NCBI RefSeq assembly: GCF_035685805.1
Contig: NZ_DASSAB010000061.1
Span: forward strand, 1-64,000
Origin: Dyella_A sp035685805
GTDB taxonomy: Bacteria; Pseudomonadota; Gammaproteobacteria; Xanthomonadales; Rhodanobacteraceae
Reading direction: 5' to 3'
Length of the DNA: 64,000 nucleotides
The position numbers and the translations under genes were made by a program. The notes below the pieces were generated by a model. It saw only the letters and a list, made by a program, of their open reading frames with translations, searched no databases and was not told where the DNA came from. Positions 43,954 to 53,297 of this stretch are shown one piece after another (position 1 is the first letter of the stretch; each line of letters opens with the position of its first letter).

Positions 43954-44658
43954 TCAGCCCATGCGCAGCAGCTTGCGCAACGCGGGCAGGTTGCGCCGAC
44001 TGACTTCCGGATGCAGCTCGGTGCCTGCCAGGCGCGCCAGCGTGCGGCCGTCGGGCAGCGTCTTCAGCCCCACCAGGCGCGCGTTCGGCACCAGGCAATT
44101 GCGGTGCAGGCGCACCAGCTGGTCGGGATAGGCTTCCTCCAGCTGCCGCAGGGATTCCTCGATCAGCAGCTCGCCGCTGGTGTGCTGCACCACGACGTAT
44201 TTTTCATCGGCGAGCAGGCAGATCACCTCGCTCAGGGCTATCCGCACCTGCTCGTTGCGCAGCCGTCCGTGCAGGTAGCCGGTGCTCTCCGCCGGCGTGG
44301 CGTCGAGGCGGCGTGCCGCACGCTGCAGCGCCTCGCGCAGGCGTTCCAGCCGCACCGGCTTGAGCAGGTAATCGACCGCACCCAGGTCGAACGCCTCCAC
44401 CGCGTGGTTTTCGTAGGCGGTGCAGAACACCACCTGCGGCCGCGCCCGCCCGGCCAGCCGCCGGGCCAGCGCGGTGCCGTCGATGCCGGGCATGTTGATG
44501 TCCAGCAGCACCACGTCGGGCGAGTGCGCGGCGATGGCGGCGATCGCCGCCTCGCCGTCGGCCACGCTGCCGGCGATCTCGCAGCCGTCGCACTCCCCCA
44601 GCAGCGCGGCCAGCCGCATCCGCGCCAGCGGCTCGTCGTCCACGATCAGCACGCGCAT
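43954..44658 (-). CDS. algR: LytTR-type response regulator AlgR
   Basis: A 234-aa regulator: receiver domain (1-115) with VDDEP, phosphoacceptor D53 in LLDINMPGIDG and KPV, then a LytTR DNA-binding domain (about 130-232; VICLLADEKYVVVQHTSGELL, RLHRNCLVPNARLVG). Adjacency to a LytS-type kinase and hemC supports the AlgR assignment. AlgR controls exopolysaccharide and type IV pili in Pseudomonas; the targets here are unknown. Confidence 0.92.
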   Translation of the reverse strand: MRVLIVDDEPLARMRLAALLGECDGCEIAGSVADGEAAIAAIAAHSPDVVLLDINMPGIDGTALARRLAGRARPQVVFCTAYENHAVEAFDLGAVDYLLKPVRLERLREALQRAARRLDATPAESTGYLHGRLRNEQVRIALSEVICLLADEKYVVVQHTSGELLIEESLRQLEEAYPDQLVRLHRNCLVPNARLVGLKTLPDGRTLARLAGTELHPEVSRRNLPALRKLLRMG

Positions 44659-44697
44659 GGCTGCACTCCATCGGTCCGCGAGAGTTCGCCAGGCAGG

Positions 44698-45744
44698 CTA
44701 GGGCCCATGTCCAGCCTCCAGCGGCAGGCGCAGGCGCACCACGAAGCGGTCGCCCTGCGGGCCGGCCTGCACCTGCGCTCGCGCGCCGTAGCGATAGGCG
44801 ACGCGCTGGCGCACGTTGTCCAGTCCGAGGCCGTGGCCGCCGGGCGCGGGTGCTGCCGGCAGCGGGTTGTCGATCACGATCACCAGCGCACCGTTCTCGC
44901 AGTGCCCGCGCAGGGTGATCTCGCCGCCCTCGCGCAGCGGCTGGATACCGTGCCGCACCGCGTTCTCGACCAGCGGCTGCAGCAGCAGGCGCGGCAGCGG
45001 GAAGCCGGCCGGCAACGCGTCGAGCTGGCGCAGCACACGCAATCGCGGCCCCAGCCGCAGCTGTTCGATCGCCAGGTAACGCTCGACCAGGTTGAGCTCG
45101 TCGGCAAGCGTGCCGTCGCGGCTGCCGTGCTGCCCCAGCGCGGCGCGGAACAGCTCGGACAGATCCTCCACCGTGCGCTCGGCCGCGGCCGGATCGACCC
45201 GCACCAGCGCCGCCACCGTGTTCATGCTGTTGAACAGGAAGTGCGGACGAATGCGCGCCTGCAGCGCCGCCACCTGCGCCTGCGACGCCGCGGCCAGCCG
45301 CTGCTGCCACTGCGCCAGCACGAAGAAGTAGCGCAGCATCGCAGCACCCAGCAGCGCGGCAATCAGTGCGTTGTCGCGCACGAACTGGCCATATCCGCCG
45401 GTGATCAGCGCCAGCCCCAGCGCGCCATCGGCCCAACGCGCCACCGCGCTGCCGGCGATCACGATCAGCACGATCAGCAGCCATACGCCGGCATACGGCA
45501 ACCAGCCGGACAGCCGCTGCAGGCGCGCCCGCGCCTTGCACAGGCTCAATGCGATGAGCACCGACAGCCACGCCACGAATGCCATGCCCACGCTGTAGCC
45601 GCGCCAGCCCAGGCGCGTGTCCGGCGCCAGCCACACGACGGTGACGGTGAGCGCGCCCACCACCAGCAGGGCGAACAGCGCCGGCAGCCGGCAGAAATCC
45701 GGCAGCGGGCTGTGGGAGCGGGACGGACGCACGTCGGAGCGCAT
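44698..45744 (-). CDS. algZ: LytS/AlgZ-type sensor histidine kinase
   Basis: A 348-aa inner-membrane kinase with four hydrophobic segments in the first 145 residues. The His_kinase domain has H168 in IRPHFLFNSMNTVAALVRVDP and an atypical ATPase domain (LLQPLVENAVRHGI, GGHGLGLDNVRQRV). The phosphoacceptor is RPHFLFN, as in LytS/AlgZ, rather than the classical H-box. algR follows after 39 bp. No ribosome binding site is evident at the chosen ATG. Confidence 0.9.
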   Translation of the reverse strand: MRSDVRPSRSHSPLPDFCRLPALFALLVVGALTVTVVWLAPDTRLGWRGYSVGMAFVAWLSVLIALSLCKARARLQRLSGWLPYAGVWLLIVLIVIAGSAVARWADGALGLALITGGYGQFVRDNALIAALLGAAMLRYFFVLAQWQQRLAAASQAQVAALQARIRPHFLFNSMNTVAALVRVDPAAAERTVEDLSELFRAALGQHGSRDGTLADELNLVERYLAIEQLRLGPRLRVLRQLDALPAGFPLPRLLLQPLVENAVRHGIQPLREGGEITLRGHCENGALVIVIDNPLPAAPAPGGHGLGLDNVRQRVAYRYGARAQVQAGPQGDRFVVRLRLPLEAGHGP

Positions 45745-45782
45745 ATCGGCGCAGTATGCCGCCAGCGGCGACGGTGCGCCGT

Positions 45783-46451
45783 TCAGGCGCGCAGGCGCTT
45801 GCCGAGCCACTCGCGCAGGTCGCCGATCTCCTGCGGACAGACCGAGTGCGGCATCGGGTAGGTGTGCCAGTCCACGACGTAGCCGAGCGCTTCCAGCGCG
45901 GCACGCGAATCCAGGCCGCGCTGCAGGATCACCACCGGGTCCATCGTGCCGTGGCCCCAGAACAGCGGCACCGCCGCATTGGCGGCGTGTCGTTCGGTGG
46001 CGAGCGTGGAGGCCAGCGGCAGGTAGGTGGACAGCGCCACGATCCCCGCCAGCGCGTGGGCGTGCCGCAAGCCCGCCGCCAGCGCGATCGCGCCGCCCTG
46101 CGAGAACCCGGCCAGCACGATGCGTTCGCTGGGGACACCCCGCTCGTGCTCACGCTCGATCAGCGCTTCCACCGCGGCGATCGAGCGGCGCATGCCGACT
46201 TCGTCCTGGCGACTCAACAGATCGAACCCGACGATGTCGTACCAGGCGCGCATCGGCATGCCGCCGTTGACCGTCACCGGCTGCACCGGCGCATGCGGAA
46301 ACACAAAGCGCAGCGGCGGCCAGTCCCGCGCCGCCAGTTCCGGCACCACCGGCGCAAAGTCGTTGCCGTCCGCGCCCAGCCCGTGCAGCCAGATCACGCT
46401 GTGGGTGGGCTGTGCGCCGGTTTCGCGCTCGACGGTGGGCAGCAGGCTCAT
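45783..46451 (-). CDS. Alpha/beta-hydrolase carboxylesterase
   Basis: A 222-aa cytosolic esterase of the phospholipase/carboxylesterase family. The triad is S117 (LAGFSQGGAIAL), D171 (GTMDPVV) and H202 (PMPHSVCPQEI), and WLHGLGADGNDF is the usual oxyanion region. Similar enzymes cleave short acyl esters or S-acyl groups. It is divergent from the S9 peptidase gene. Confidence 0.93.
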   Translation of the reverse strand: MSLLPTVERETGAQPTHSVIWLHGLGADGNDFAPVVPELAARDWPPLRFVFPHAPVQPVTVNGGMPMRAWYDIVGFDLLSRQDEVGMRRSIAAVEALIEREHERGVPSERIVLAGFSQGGAIALAAGLRHAHALAGIVALSTYLPLASTLATERHAANAAVPLFWGHGTMDPVVILQRGLDSRAALEALGYVVDWHTYPMPHSVCPQEIGDLREWLGKRLRA

Positions 46452-46580
46452 CGCTTCGTTTCCATGGCAGGCGTCGGGGCCGCATCGTACCAGCGCGGGC
46501 GGGTCACCCTTGACCAATGGCGGGTGTGCGCCGGTGTGGCGGCTCGCTACGCTGGTCGGATTGCCACCGTGGAGCTACCC

Positions 46581-49028
46581 ATGCATCGCACTGCGCTTGC
46601 CGTCCTCGTCGCCCTGCTCGTGTCGCCCGTCCACGCCGCCGTGCCGGCCGCGCCGGCGCCGGCCCCGCTCGACCTGGAAACCATCATGGCCAATCCGGAC
46701 TGGATCGGGCATCCGGTGGAGTCGCCGTACTGGAGCGTCGACGGCGATGCGATCTACTACCGCGTGCAGCGCGACGGCAGCCCGGTGCGCGACCTGTACC
46801 GGGTCGACCCGGCGAGCGGCCGCAGCGAGAAGCTCGACCCTGCCGCCGAGGCAACGGCCGACGGCCCGGCCGTCTACGATCGCCGCCACGCGCATGCGGC
46901 CTTCATCCGCCACGGCGACGTTTTCGTGGTGGATCTGCCCGGCGGCGCACGCCGCCAGGTCACCCGCACGCCGGCCGACGAATCTTCGCCGCGTTTCTCC
47001 GCCGACGGCCGCACCCTGCAGTACCGCCAGGGCAACGACTGGTTCTCCTACGACCTGGCCGCCGGCGTGAGCGCCCCCGTCGCCGTGCTGAAGTTCGCCG
47101 ACGATCCGCAGGCGGAAAAGCCCGACGCGCTGCGCGATCACCAGCGCGCATTGTTCGGCACGCTGCGACAGATCCAGGACGACAAGGCCGCCGAGCGCGC
47201 GCAGGAGAAGGCGCTGCAGGCGGCCGATCCGGGACGCGCCCCCGAGCCGTTCTGGCTCGGCGACAAGGTCACCGCGGTCGATACCGAACTCTCCCCGGAC
47301 GGCCGCTGGATGCTGCTGGTGACCGAGCCGAAGGATGCCGCCAACGGCGAAGCGCCGAAGGTCATCCACTTCGTCACCGACTCGGGCTATACCGAGGCGC
47401 AGGACGCGCGCAGCTACGTCGGCCGCAAGGACCCGACGCCACAGTCGCTGCTGCTGCTGGATCTCTCCACCCATGCAAGCTACCCACTCGATACAGCCGT
47501 GTTGCCGGGGATCAAGGACGACCCGCTGGACGCCCTGCGCCGGCAGGCGATCGCGGCGCGCCAGAAGGCCGGTGACGACGACGGGGCGAAGGCGCTGAAG
47601 GCGCCGGACGTGCGCCCGGTGCACATCGTCTCGGGCGAGAACGACGGCTCCGGCGGTGGCATCGCCTGGAGCGACGACGGCGCCCGGCTCGCCATCCAGC
47701 TGCGCGCGATCGACAACAAGGACCGCTGGATCGCCAGCGTCGACTTCGGCAAGCACGCGCTGGTGAACCAGCAGCGCCTGCATGACGACGCCTGGATCAA
47801 CTGGAACTTCAACGATTTCGGCTGGCTCAAGGACAACCGCACGCTGTGGTACCTGAGCGAACAGACCGGCTGGTCGCAGCTCTACGTCAAGCCGTTGGCC
47901 GGCAAGGCGAAGCCGCTCACCGCGGGCCAGTTCGAGATCAGCCATCCGCAGTTGAGCGACGACGGCCGCTGGTTCTACGTGCGCTCCAACCGCGCGGCGC
48001 CCTACAGCTATGACGTCTACCGCGTGCCCTCGGGCGGCGGCGAACTCACCCGCCTCACGCAGTACCAGGGCACGGGCGAGTTCGCGCTGTCGCCGGACGG
48101 CGAGCAGCTCGCCGTGCTGCATTCATCGCCCTACCGGTTTGACCAGCTGGCCGTGGTGCCGTCGACCGGCGGCGCGGCGCGCGAGCTGACCGACACCATG
48201 AAGCCTGCGTTCACCGCACACGACTGGATCGTGCCGGCCATCGTGCAGGTACCGTCCTCCCATGGCGCCGGCGCGATCTACGCCAAGTACTACGGCCCGG
48301 CCGACGACACCGCCGCGCCGGCTTCGCGCCCGGCGGTGATCTTCGTGCACGGCGCCGGCTACACCCAGGACGTGACGCTCGGTTCCACCTACTACTTCCG
48401 CGAGCAGATGTTCCACAACTTGCTGGTTCAGAAGGGCTACGTGGTGCTCGACATGGACTACCGCGCCTCCGAAGGCTACGGCCGCGCCTGGCGCACCGCG
48501 ATCTACCGGCAGATGGGTCACCCGGAGCTGGAAGACCTGCTCGACGGCAAGGCCTGGCTGGTGAAGCAGCACGGCGTGGACCCGAAGCGCGTGGGCATCT
48601 ACGGCGGCAGCTACGGCGGCTTCATGACCGAGATGGCGCTGCTGCGAGCGCCGGGCGAGTTCGCCGCGGGTGCGGCGCTGCGCCCGCCGTCGGACTGGGT
48701 CACCTACAACCACGAGTACAGCTCGAACATCCTCAACGATCCGCAGCTCGATCCCGCGGCGTACACCACGAGTTCACCGATCGAGTACGCGGCGAATCTC
48801 GCCGACCCGCTGCTGATCGAACACGGCCTGATCGACGACAACGTGATGGCGGCCGACTCGATCCGGCTGTACCAGCGGTTCGTCGAGCTGCACAAGAAGA
48901 ACTTCTGGATCTCGCTGTATCCGCTGGAGCGCCACGGGTTCGTTCATCCCGACGCGTGGTACGACGAGTACCGCCGCATCGACGAGTTGTTCGATACCTA
49001 CGTGAAAGGCCGCGCCGCGGCGCCCTGA
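46581..49028 (+). CDS. S9-family prolyl oligopeptidase/DPP-type peptidase
   Basis: An 815-aa exported serine peptidase. Signal peptide (LAVLVALLVSPVHA), a beta-propeller region (GSPVRDLYRVDPASGRSEKL, SADGRTLQYRQGNDW and later WD-like repeats), and a C-terminal alpha/beta-hydrolase domain with S677 (GGSYGGFM), D752 (HGLIDDNVM) and H785 (LERHGF). DYRASEGYGRAWR is typical of dipeptidyl-peptidase IV-like members. GGAG precedes the ATG at 46581; 275 in-frame residues upstream are non-coding. Confidence 0.94.
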   Translation: MHRTALAVLVALLVSPVHAAVPAAPAPAPLDLETIMANPDWIGHPVESPYWSVDGDAIYYRVQRDGSPVRDLYRVDPASGRSEKLDPAAEATADGPAVYDRRHAHAAFIRHGDVFVVDLPGGARRQVTRTPADESSPRFSADGRTLQYRQGNDWFSYDLAAGVSAPVAVLKFADDPQAEKPDALRDHQRALFGTLRQIQDDKAAERAQEKALQAADPGRAPEPFWLGDKVTAVDTELSPDGRWMLLVTEPKDAANGEAPKVIHFVTDSGYTEAQDARSYVGRKDPTPQSLLLLDLSTHASYPLDTAVLPGIKDDPLDALRRQAIAARQKAGDDDGAKALKAPDVRPVHIVSGENDGSGGGIAWSDDGARLAIQLRAIDNKDRWIASVDFGKHALVNQQRLHDDAWINWNFNDFGWLKDNRTLWYLSEQTGWSQLYVKPLAGKAKPLTAGQFEISHPQLSDDGRWFYVRSNRAAPYSYDVYRVPSGGGELTRLTQYQGTGEFALSPDGEQLAVLHSSPYRFDQLAVVPSTGGAARELTDTMKPAFTAHDWIVPAIVQVPSSHGAGAIYAKYYGPADDTAAPASRPAVIFVHGAGYTQDVTLGSTYYFREQMFHNLLVQKGYVVLDMDYRASEGYGRAWRTAIYRQMGHPELEDLLDGKAWLVKQHGVDPKRVGIYGGSYGGFMTEMALLRAPGEFAAGAALRPPSDWVTYNHEYSSNILNDPQLDPAAYTTSSPIEYAANLADPLLIEHGLIDDNVMAADSIRLYQRFVELHKKNFWISLYPLERHGFVHPDAWYDEYRRIDELFDTYVKGRAAAP

Positions 49029-49139
49029 CGACGGCATGCAGCGGGTCGCGCCGCCGCGCCGGCGCGATCCGAAGTGCGCGCCTGCCGCACGCGGTCGGCA
49101 CGCATACACTGGCCTCCACGCCGCCAGGGAATGGATGCC

Positions 49140-49916
49140 ATGCCACTCGGAAAACTCTCGCTGCGCCTGGGTATCGCCCTGATCGCCATGCCCGCGTCGC
49201 TGCTGCTGGCCGGCCTGCTGCACAGCGGCTACCCGGCCGGCCTGTTCGTGCCGGCGCTGGTCCTGGCCATCCTGTACTGGATCGACCTTCGTGCAGCCCT
49301 GGGCGAGGCCGCCAGCGACGCGCCCGGCGTGCGCGCCGCGTGCCGGACGCTGGCCATACCGGGGCTGGTGATCGGCCTGGGACTGACCGCGCTGGCGCTC
49401 TCCGCCGCGGTGGACGCCTGGCGTGCGCTACGGACCGGCTCGCTGGCGCAGGCGGGCTTCTCGCCCGGCGCGTTGGTGCTGCTGGCACTCGCCTTGCTCT
49501 GCGGGGTGCTGCTGATCCGCGGCGCCTGGCGCAGTGCCAGGGGGCGGAGCGTCGGCCGGGCACGGGGCCTGCGGCTGGACAGCTGGTTCCACGTGACCTT
49601 CGACGACACCCACGTGCACCTGGACGTGCACCCGCCGGGGCGACCCGCCTGGCAGGACGCGTTCCCGTGGAGCGCGATCGTGCGCGTGTGCTTCAAGGAC
49701 GAGGGCCTGTACGCCTCCGACGGGCTGTACATCTTCACCACGCTGCGGCCGGAGTCGTTCGTGGTTCCCACCGAGGCGGACGGCGGCGAGGCGCTGTTCG
49801 CGGCCCTTTTCGAGCGTGGCTACTTCCCCGACGAGGTGTTCCGCCAGGCGATCTCCTCCACCGACGGCGGCTTTTACTGCTGGCCGGCGCTGGAGGAGGG
49901 AACCGGCGCGCGCTGA
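49140..49916 (+). CDS. Membrane protein with cytosolic C-terminal domain
   Basis: A 258-aa protein with about four TM segments in the first 130 residues (LGIALIAMPASLLLAGLL, LFVPALVLAILYWI, IPGLVIGLGLTALAL, GALVLLALALLCGVLLI), then a soluble domain with DSWFHVTFDDTHVHLDVHPPG and SDGLYIFTTLRPESFVVP, perhaps PH-like. No family recognised. AGGGA lies nine bases before the ATG at 49140; an ATG at 49131 is too close to it. Confidence 0.75.
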   Translation: MPLGKLSLRLGIALIAMPASLLLAGLLHSGYPAGLFVPALVLAILYWIDLRAALGEAASDAPGVRAACRTLAIPGLVIGLGLTALALSAAVDAWRALRTGSLAQAGFSPGALVLLALALLCGVLLIRGAWRSARGRSVGRARGLRLDSWFHVTFDDTHVHLDVHPPGRPAWQDAFPWSAIVRVCFKDEGLYASDGLYIFTTLRPESFVVPTEADGGEALFAALFERGYFPDEVFRQAISSTDGGFYCWPALEEGTGAR

Positions 49917-49942
49917 GTGCAGCGCCGGTGTTGCGCGCGGCC

Positions 49943-50722
49943 TCAGCCGCGCAGCGAGCGAAACAGCATGTAGATCGCCACCACGATGATCACGCCGGCG
50001 AAGATCGCGTTGAGCGCGCCGCGGGTTTTCGCCAGCCGCTTCGCACCGATCGCCCCGAGCCAGCCACCGGCCACGCCGCCGCCGATGAACGCGGCGGCGA
50101 CCGGCCAGTCGATCAGGCCGGAAAACGCGTAGTTGGCTGCGGCGGTCAGGCCGAACGCGCCGACGGCGAACAGCGACGTGCCGATCGCGTGGATGATCTC
50201 CATGCCGCTGGCCAGCATCAGCCCCGGCACGATCAGGAATCCGCCGCCGATGCCGAAGAAGCCCGACAGTGCGCCGGCGCCAAGGCCCACGCCGGCCAGC
50301 CGCGGGTTGGTGTGCGGCAGCGGGTAGCGGTCCGGGCCGCCGCCGCGGCGCCCGCGCAGCATCAGCGCGGCCACCACGATCATCAGCACGGCGAACAGCA
50401 CCAGCAGGCGCTGGCCATCGACCGCCTTGCCGATGGTCGAGCCGATGAAAGCGCCGACCACGCCGGTCGCGGCAAAGATGAAGGCGGCCCTCCAGCGCAC
50501 GTGGCCGGCGCGTGCGTGCGGGATCAGGTTGGCAAACGCATTGAGCGACACCGCCAGCGCGCTGGTGCCGATGGCCAGGTGCGGATTGCGCACGCCCACC
50601 ACGTAGAGCAGCAGCGGCACGGCGAGGATCGAGCCGCCGCCGCCGATCAGCGCCAGCGAAAAGCCGACGGCCGATCCGCAAGCGATGGCGAGCAGGGCCT
50701 GGATCAGGTCAAAGGGGGGCAT
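49943..50722 (-). CDS. TauE/SafE-family sulfite/sulfur-compound exporter
   Basis: A 259-aa polytopic membrane protein of the TSUP family with about eight TM segments. Signatures are GFSLALIGGGGSILAVPLLLY and its internal repeat LSGFFGIGGGFLIVPGLML. It is the last gene of the bigR-type sulfide operon, 20 bp after the ArsR regulator. TSUP members in such operons are thought to export sulfite or related anions formed by persulfide oxidation. Confidence 0.92.
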   Translation of the reverse strand: MPPFDLIQALLAIACGSAVGFSLALIGGGGSILAVPLLLYVVGVRNPHLAIGTSALAVSLNAFANLIPHARAGHVRWRAAFIFAATGVVGAFIGSTIGKAVDGQRLLVLFAVLMIVVAALMLRGRRGGGPDRYPLPHTNPRLAGVGLGAGALSGFFGIGGGFLIVPGLMLASGMEIIHAIGTSLFAVGAFGLTAAANYAFSGLIDWPVAAAFIGGGVAGGWLGAIGAKRLAKTRGALNAIFAGVIIVVAIYMLFRSLRG

Positions 50723-50742
50723 CGTGTGGCTCTCGCGGTTGG

Positions 50743-51081
50743 TCAGTCGTGGCAGAACTGGTCGAACAGGGTCTGCATCAACGCATGCACGCGTGCATCG
50801 CTGATGCGGTAGTAGATCGATTGCGCCTCGCGCCGGCCGCTCACCACGCCGTCGCGGCGCAGCAGCGAGAGATGCTGTGACACCACGCTTTGCGCCAGTC
50901 CCAGCGCCTGCGCCAGTTCGCCCACCGAGCGCTCACCCGGGATCAGCTGGCACAGCAGCATCAGCCGGTTGTGGCTGGCCATTGCCTTGAGCACGGCGAT
51001 CGCCTCGTCGGCGTGCGCGTGCATGCGCTGCATCGGCGGCGCGGCCGGGCCCGCGCCGTGCGGCTTCGTTGCCGTTGCCAT
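50743..51081 (-). CDS. bigR: ArsR-family persulfide-sensing repressor (BigR/SqrR type)
   Basis: A 112-aa winged-helix repressor. It has C44 in LMLLCQLIPGE and C110 in FDQFCHD, 66 residues apart, the same spacing as the two cysteines of Xylella BigR (42/108) and SqrR (41/107) that form the sulfide-responsive disulfide or tetrasulfide. The recognition helix is in AQSVVSQHLSLLRRDGVV. Its ATG shares one base with the TGA of the DUF442 gene. It likely controls this operon through the inverted repeat at 53298. Confidence 0.9.
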   Translation of the reverse strand: MATATKPHGAGPAAPPMQRMHAHADEAIAVLKAMASHNRLMLLCQLIPGERSVGELAQALGLAQSVVSQHLSLLRRDGVVSGRREAQSIYYRISDARVHALMQTLFDQFCHD

Positions 51082-51518
51082 CACTGCCCCCGGTACGCGC
51101 GCAGGCGCGGCGCGAACGCGGCGAGGTCGTAGCCGGCGCTGGCCGCCCGCGCCAGGATCGCGCGGTCATCCAGCGCGTCGGTGGCCTGCAGCGCCCACAG
51201 CATGGTCGAGCGCGTGCCGGTGCGGCAGAACGCCAGCACCGGCGCGGGCAGCTCGGCAATCGCCTGCGCAAAGGCGCGCGCCTGGTCGTCCCGCACCTGG
51301 CCCGAGACCACCGGCAGCGGCCGGTAGGCGAGCCCGGCGCGTGCCGCCGCGGCGGCCAGTGCAGCGTCCGCCGGTTGCCCGGGTTCTTCGCCGTCCGGCC
51401 GATTGTTGACGACGCTGCGATAGCCCTGCGCCGCGATCGCGGGCAGGTCGTCGGGGCTGATCTGGGCGGCCACGCCGATCGTGTCGGTGAGGCGCTGGAT
51501 GGTCGGGGCTTGGGTCAT
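51081..51518 (-). CDS. DUF442 (TIGR01244) sulfurtransferase/phosphatase-like protein
   Basis: A 145-aa protein of the beta-lactamase-hydrolase-like family, with a phosphatase-type loop CRTGTRS (C about 100) in VLAFCRTGTRSTMLWAL and the usual start VAAQISPDDLPAIAAQGYRSVVNNRPDGEE. In Blh of Xylella and Agrobacterium this domain is fused to the MBL domain; here it is a separate gene, 35 bp after the MBL gene. A sulfur-transfer role is inferred. Confidence 0.88.
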   Translation of the reverse strand: MTQAPTIQRLTDTIGVAAQISPDDLPAIAAQGYRSVVNNRPDGEEPGQPADAALAAAAARAGLAYRPLPVVSGQVRDDQARAFAQAIAELPAPVLAFCRTGTRSTMLWALQATDALDDRAILARAASAGYDLAAFAPRLRAYRGQ

Positions 51519-51553
51519 GGTCAGGTTCCGGGGGGATGGGAGGCGGCGCGGGC

Positions 51554-52420
51554 TCACAACGCGTCGAGCGGGATCTTCAGGTAGCTCACGCCGTTGTCGT
51601 CCGGCGGCGGCTTGTGGCCGGCACGCATGTTGATCTGCACCGAGGGCAGGATCAGCTTGGGCATTGCCAGGGTGGCATCGCGTGCGGTGCGCATCTGCAC
51701 GAAGTCCGCCTCGGTGATGCCCTCGCGCACGTGCAGGTTGCCGTGCTTCTCGGCGGCCACCGTGGTCTCGCAGGCGTACTCGTCGCGGCCCGGTGCCTTG
51801 TAGTCGTGGCACAGGAAGATGCGCGTGGACTCCGGCAGCGCGTAGATGGTCTGGATCGAGCGGTACAGCGTGGCCGCGTCGCCGCCGGGAAAGTCGCAGC
51901 GCGCAGTGCCGTAGTCGGGCATGAACAGCGTGTCGCCGACGAACGCCGCGTCGCCGATCACGTGCGTCATGCAGGCGGGCGTGTGGCCGGGGGTATGCAT
52001 CGCCACCGCCTCGATCCCGCCCACGCGGTAGTGCTCGCCATCGGCAAACAGGTGGTCGAACTGGCTGCCGTCGCGGGCGAACTCGGTGCCGGCGTTGAAC
52101 AGCTTGCCGAAGGTGTCCTGCACGGTGCGGATGTGCTCGCCGATGCCCAACTTGCCGCCCAGCTGCTGCTGGATGTACGGCGCGGCGGAGAGGTGATCGG
52201 CGTGCACGTGGGTGTCGATCACCCAGTCCACGGCGAGGTCGTGCGCACGCACCCAGGCGACGATCGCGTCGGCCGAATCATGGCGCGTGCGGCCGGAGGC
52301 GGCGTCGTAGTCGAGCACGCTGTCGATCACCGCGGCGCGCCTGGTGGCGGGGTCGGAGACGACATAGCTGAAGGTATTGGTTGGTTCGTCGAAGAACGCT
52401 TTGACGTCGGGGCGTTGCAT
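51554..52420 (-). CDS. MBL-fold persulfide dioxygenase-like hydrolase
   Basis: A 288-aa metallo-beta-lactamase-fold protein with THVHADHLSAAPY, HTPGHTPACMTHVIGD and FLCHDYKAPGRDE carrying the metal ligands. It matches the ETHE1/Blh persulfide-dioxygenase branch, which oxidises glutathione persulfide to sulfite using a single iron. AGGAG precedes the ATG. The ending PSVQINMRAGHKPPPDDNGVSYLKIPLD is typical of the Blh type. Confidence 0.9.
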   Translation of the reverse strand: MQRPDVKAFFDEPTNTFSYVVSDPATRRAAVIDSVLDYDAASGRTRHDSADAIVAWVRAHDLAVDWVIDTHVHADHLSAAPYIQQQLGGKLGIGEHIRTVQDTFGKLFNAGTEFARDGSQFDHLFADGEHYRVGGIEAVAMHTPGHTPACMTHVIGDAAFVGDTLFMPDYGTARCDFPGGDAATLYRSIQTIYALPESTRIFLCHDYKAPGRDEYACETTVAAEKHGNLHVREGITEADFVQMRTARDATLAMPKLILPSVQINMRAGHKPPPDDNGVSYLKIPLDAL

Positions 52421-52449
52421 GGCTTTCTCCTTCGCTTGAGGGCGCGCGC

Positions 52450-52866
52450 TCAACTGCGCGCCGCAGGAATCTTCGACGCCAGCCACCAACCGGCGACCAT
52501 GGTGGTGATCAGCACGCCCAGCGCCGGCGTCGCGGCCGTGAGCGAGGCCAGGGCCGGGCCCGGGCAGTAGCCGGCGATGCCCCAGCCGATGCCGAAAAGG
52601 GCCGCTCCACCGACCAGCCGCGCGTCGAAGCGGCTCGCCGTCGGCAACTGGAAGCTCGGCTCGAACAGCGGCCGGCCGCGGCGAAACACCAGCCGGTAGC
52701 CGATCGCGGTGGTCAGTACCGCACCGCCCATCACGAACACCAGGCGCGGGTTCCAGGCGCCGAACAGGTCGAGAAAGCCCTGCACCACCGACGGCTGGGT
52801 CATTCCGCCCAGGCTCAGGCCCAGGCCAAACAGCAGGCCGGCCAGCATGGCCACAGTCATTTTCAT
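52450..52866 (-). CDS. YeeE/YedE-type thiosulfate transporter half, second part
   Basis: A 138-aa membrane protein with about four TM segments: MLAGLLFGLGLSLGGMTQP, LVFVMGGAVLTTAIGYRL, and GIGWGIAGYCPGPALASL, which holds the cysteine kept in YeeE/TsuA thiosulfate carriers. It starts 2 bp after its partner (52869-53291). In many bacteria the two halves are one protein. Confidence 0.9.
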   Translation of the reverse strand: MKMTVAMLAGLLFGLGLSLGGMTQPSVVQGFLDLFGAWNPRLVFVMGGAVLTTAIGYRLVFRRGRPLFEPSFQLPTASRFDARLVGGAALFGIGWGIAGYCPGPALASLTAATPALGVLITTMVAGWWLASKIPAARS

Positions 52867-52868
52867 GG

Positions 52869-53291
52869 TCAGACCACTCCCAGCAGGTGACGCAGGACAA
52901 ATACGGTGGCGATACCGGCAGCCATGAACACGCCGGTGGCCAGCAGTGAACGCGGCGACAGACGGGCGATGCCGCACACGCCGTGACCGCTGGTGCAGCC
53001 ACTGCCCAGGCGCGTGCCAATGCCCACCAGCAAACCGGCCAGCGCCATCAGCGGCAGGCCGACCGGCGGCGCGCCGATGCCGCGGTCCTGGCCGAACAGG
53101 CTCAGCAGCAGCGGTCCGGCGATCAGGCCGATCACGAAGGCTACGCGCCAGCCGCGATCGCCGCGATTGCCGATGAAGACGCCGCTGGCGATGCCGCTGA
53201 TACCGGTGATCCGGCCCAGGCTGGCCATCAGCAAGACTGCGGCGCCCCCGATCAGGACACCACCCAGCAAGGAAAGAAGGTATGGGTGCAT
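52869..53291 (-). CDS. YeeE/YedE-type thiosulfate transporter half, first part
   Basis: A 140-aa membrane protein with about four TM segments and the motif GSGCTSGHGVCGIARLSPRS, whose cysteines are those used by TsuA/YeeE to relay thiosulfate. It is the first gene of the sulfide operon. No Shine-Dalgarno sequence is visible before its ATG; the promoter overlaps an inverted repeat. Confidence 0.9.
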   Translation of the reverse strand: MHPYLLSLLGGVLIGGAAVLLMASLGRITGISGIASGVFIGNRGDRGWRVAFVIGLIAGPLLLSLFGQDRGIGAPPVGLPLMALAGLLVGIGTRLGSGCTSGHGVCGIARLSPRSLLATGVFMAAGIATVFVLRHLLGVV

Positions 53292-53297
53292 GAGTCA

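Noticed and set aside
45756..46580. 275-residue in-frame extension upstream of the S9 peptidase
   Set aside because: It lies opposite the carboxylesterase gene; the signal peptide and GGAG site place the real start at 46581.
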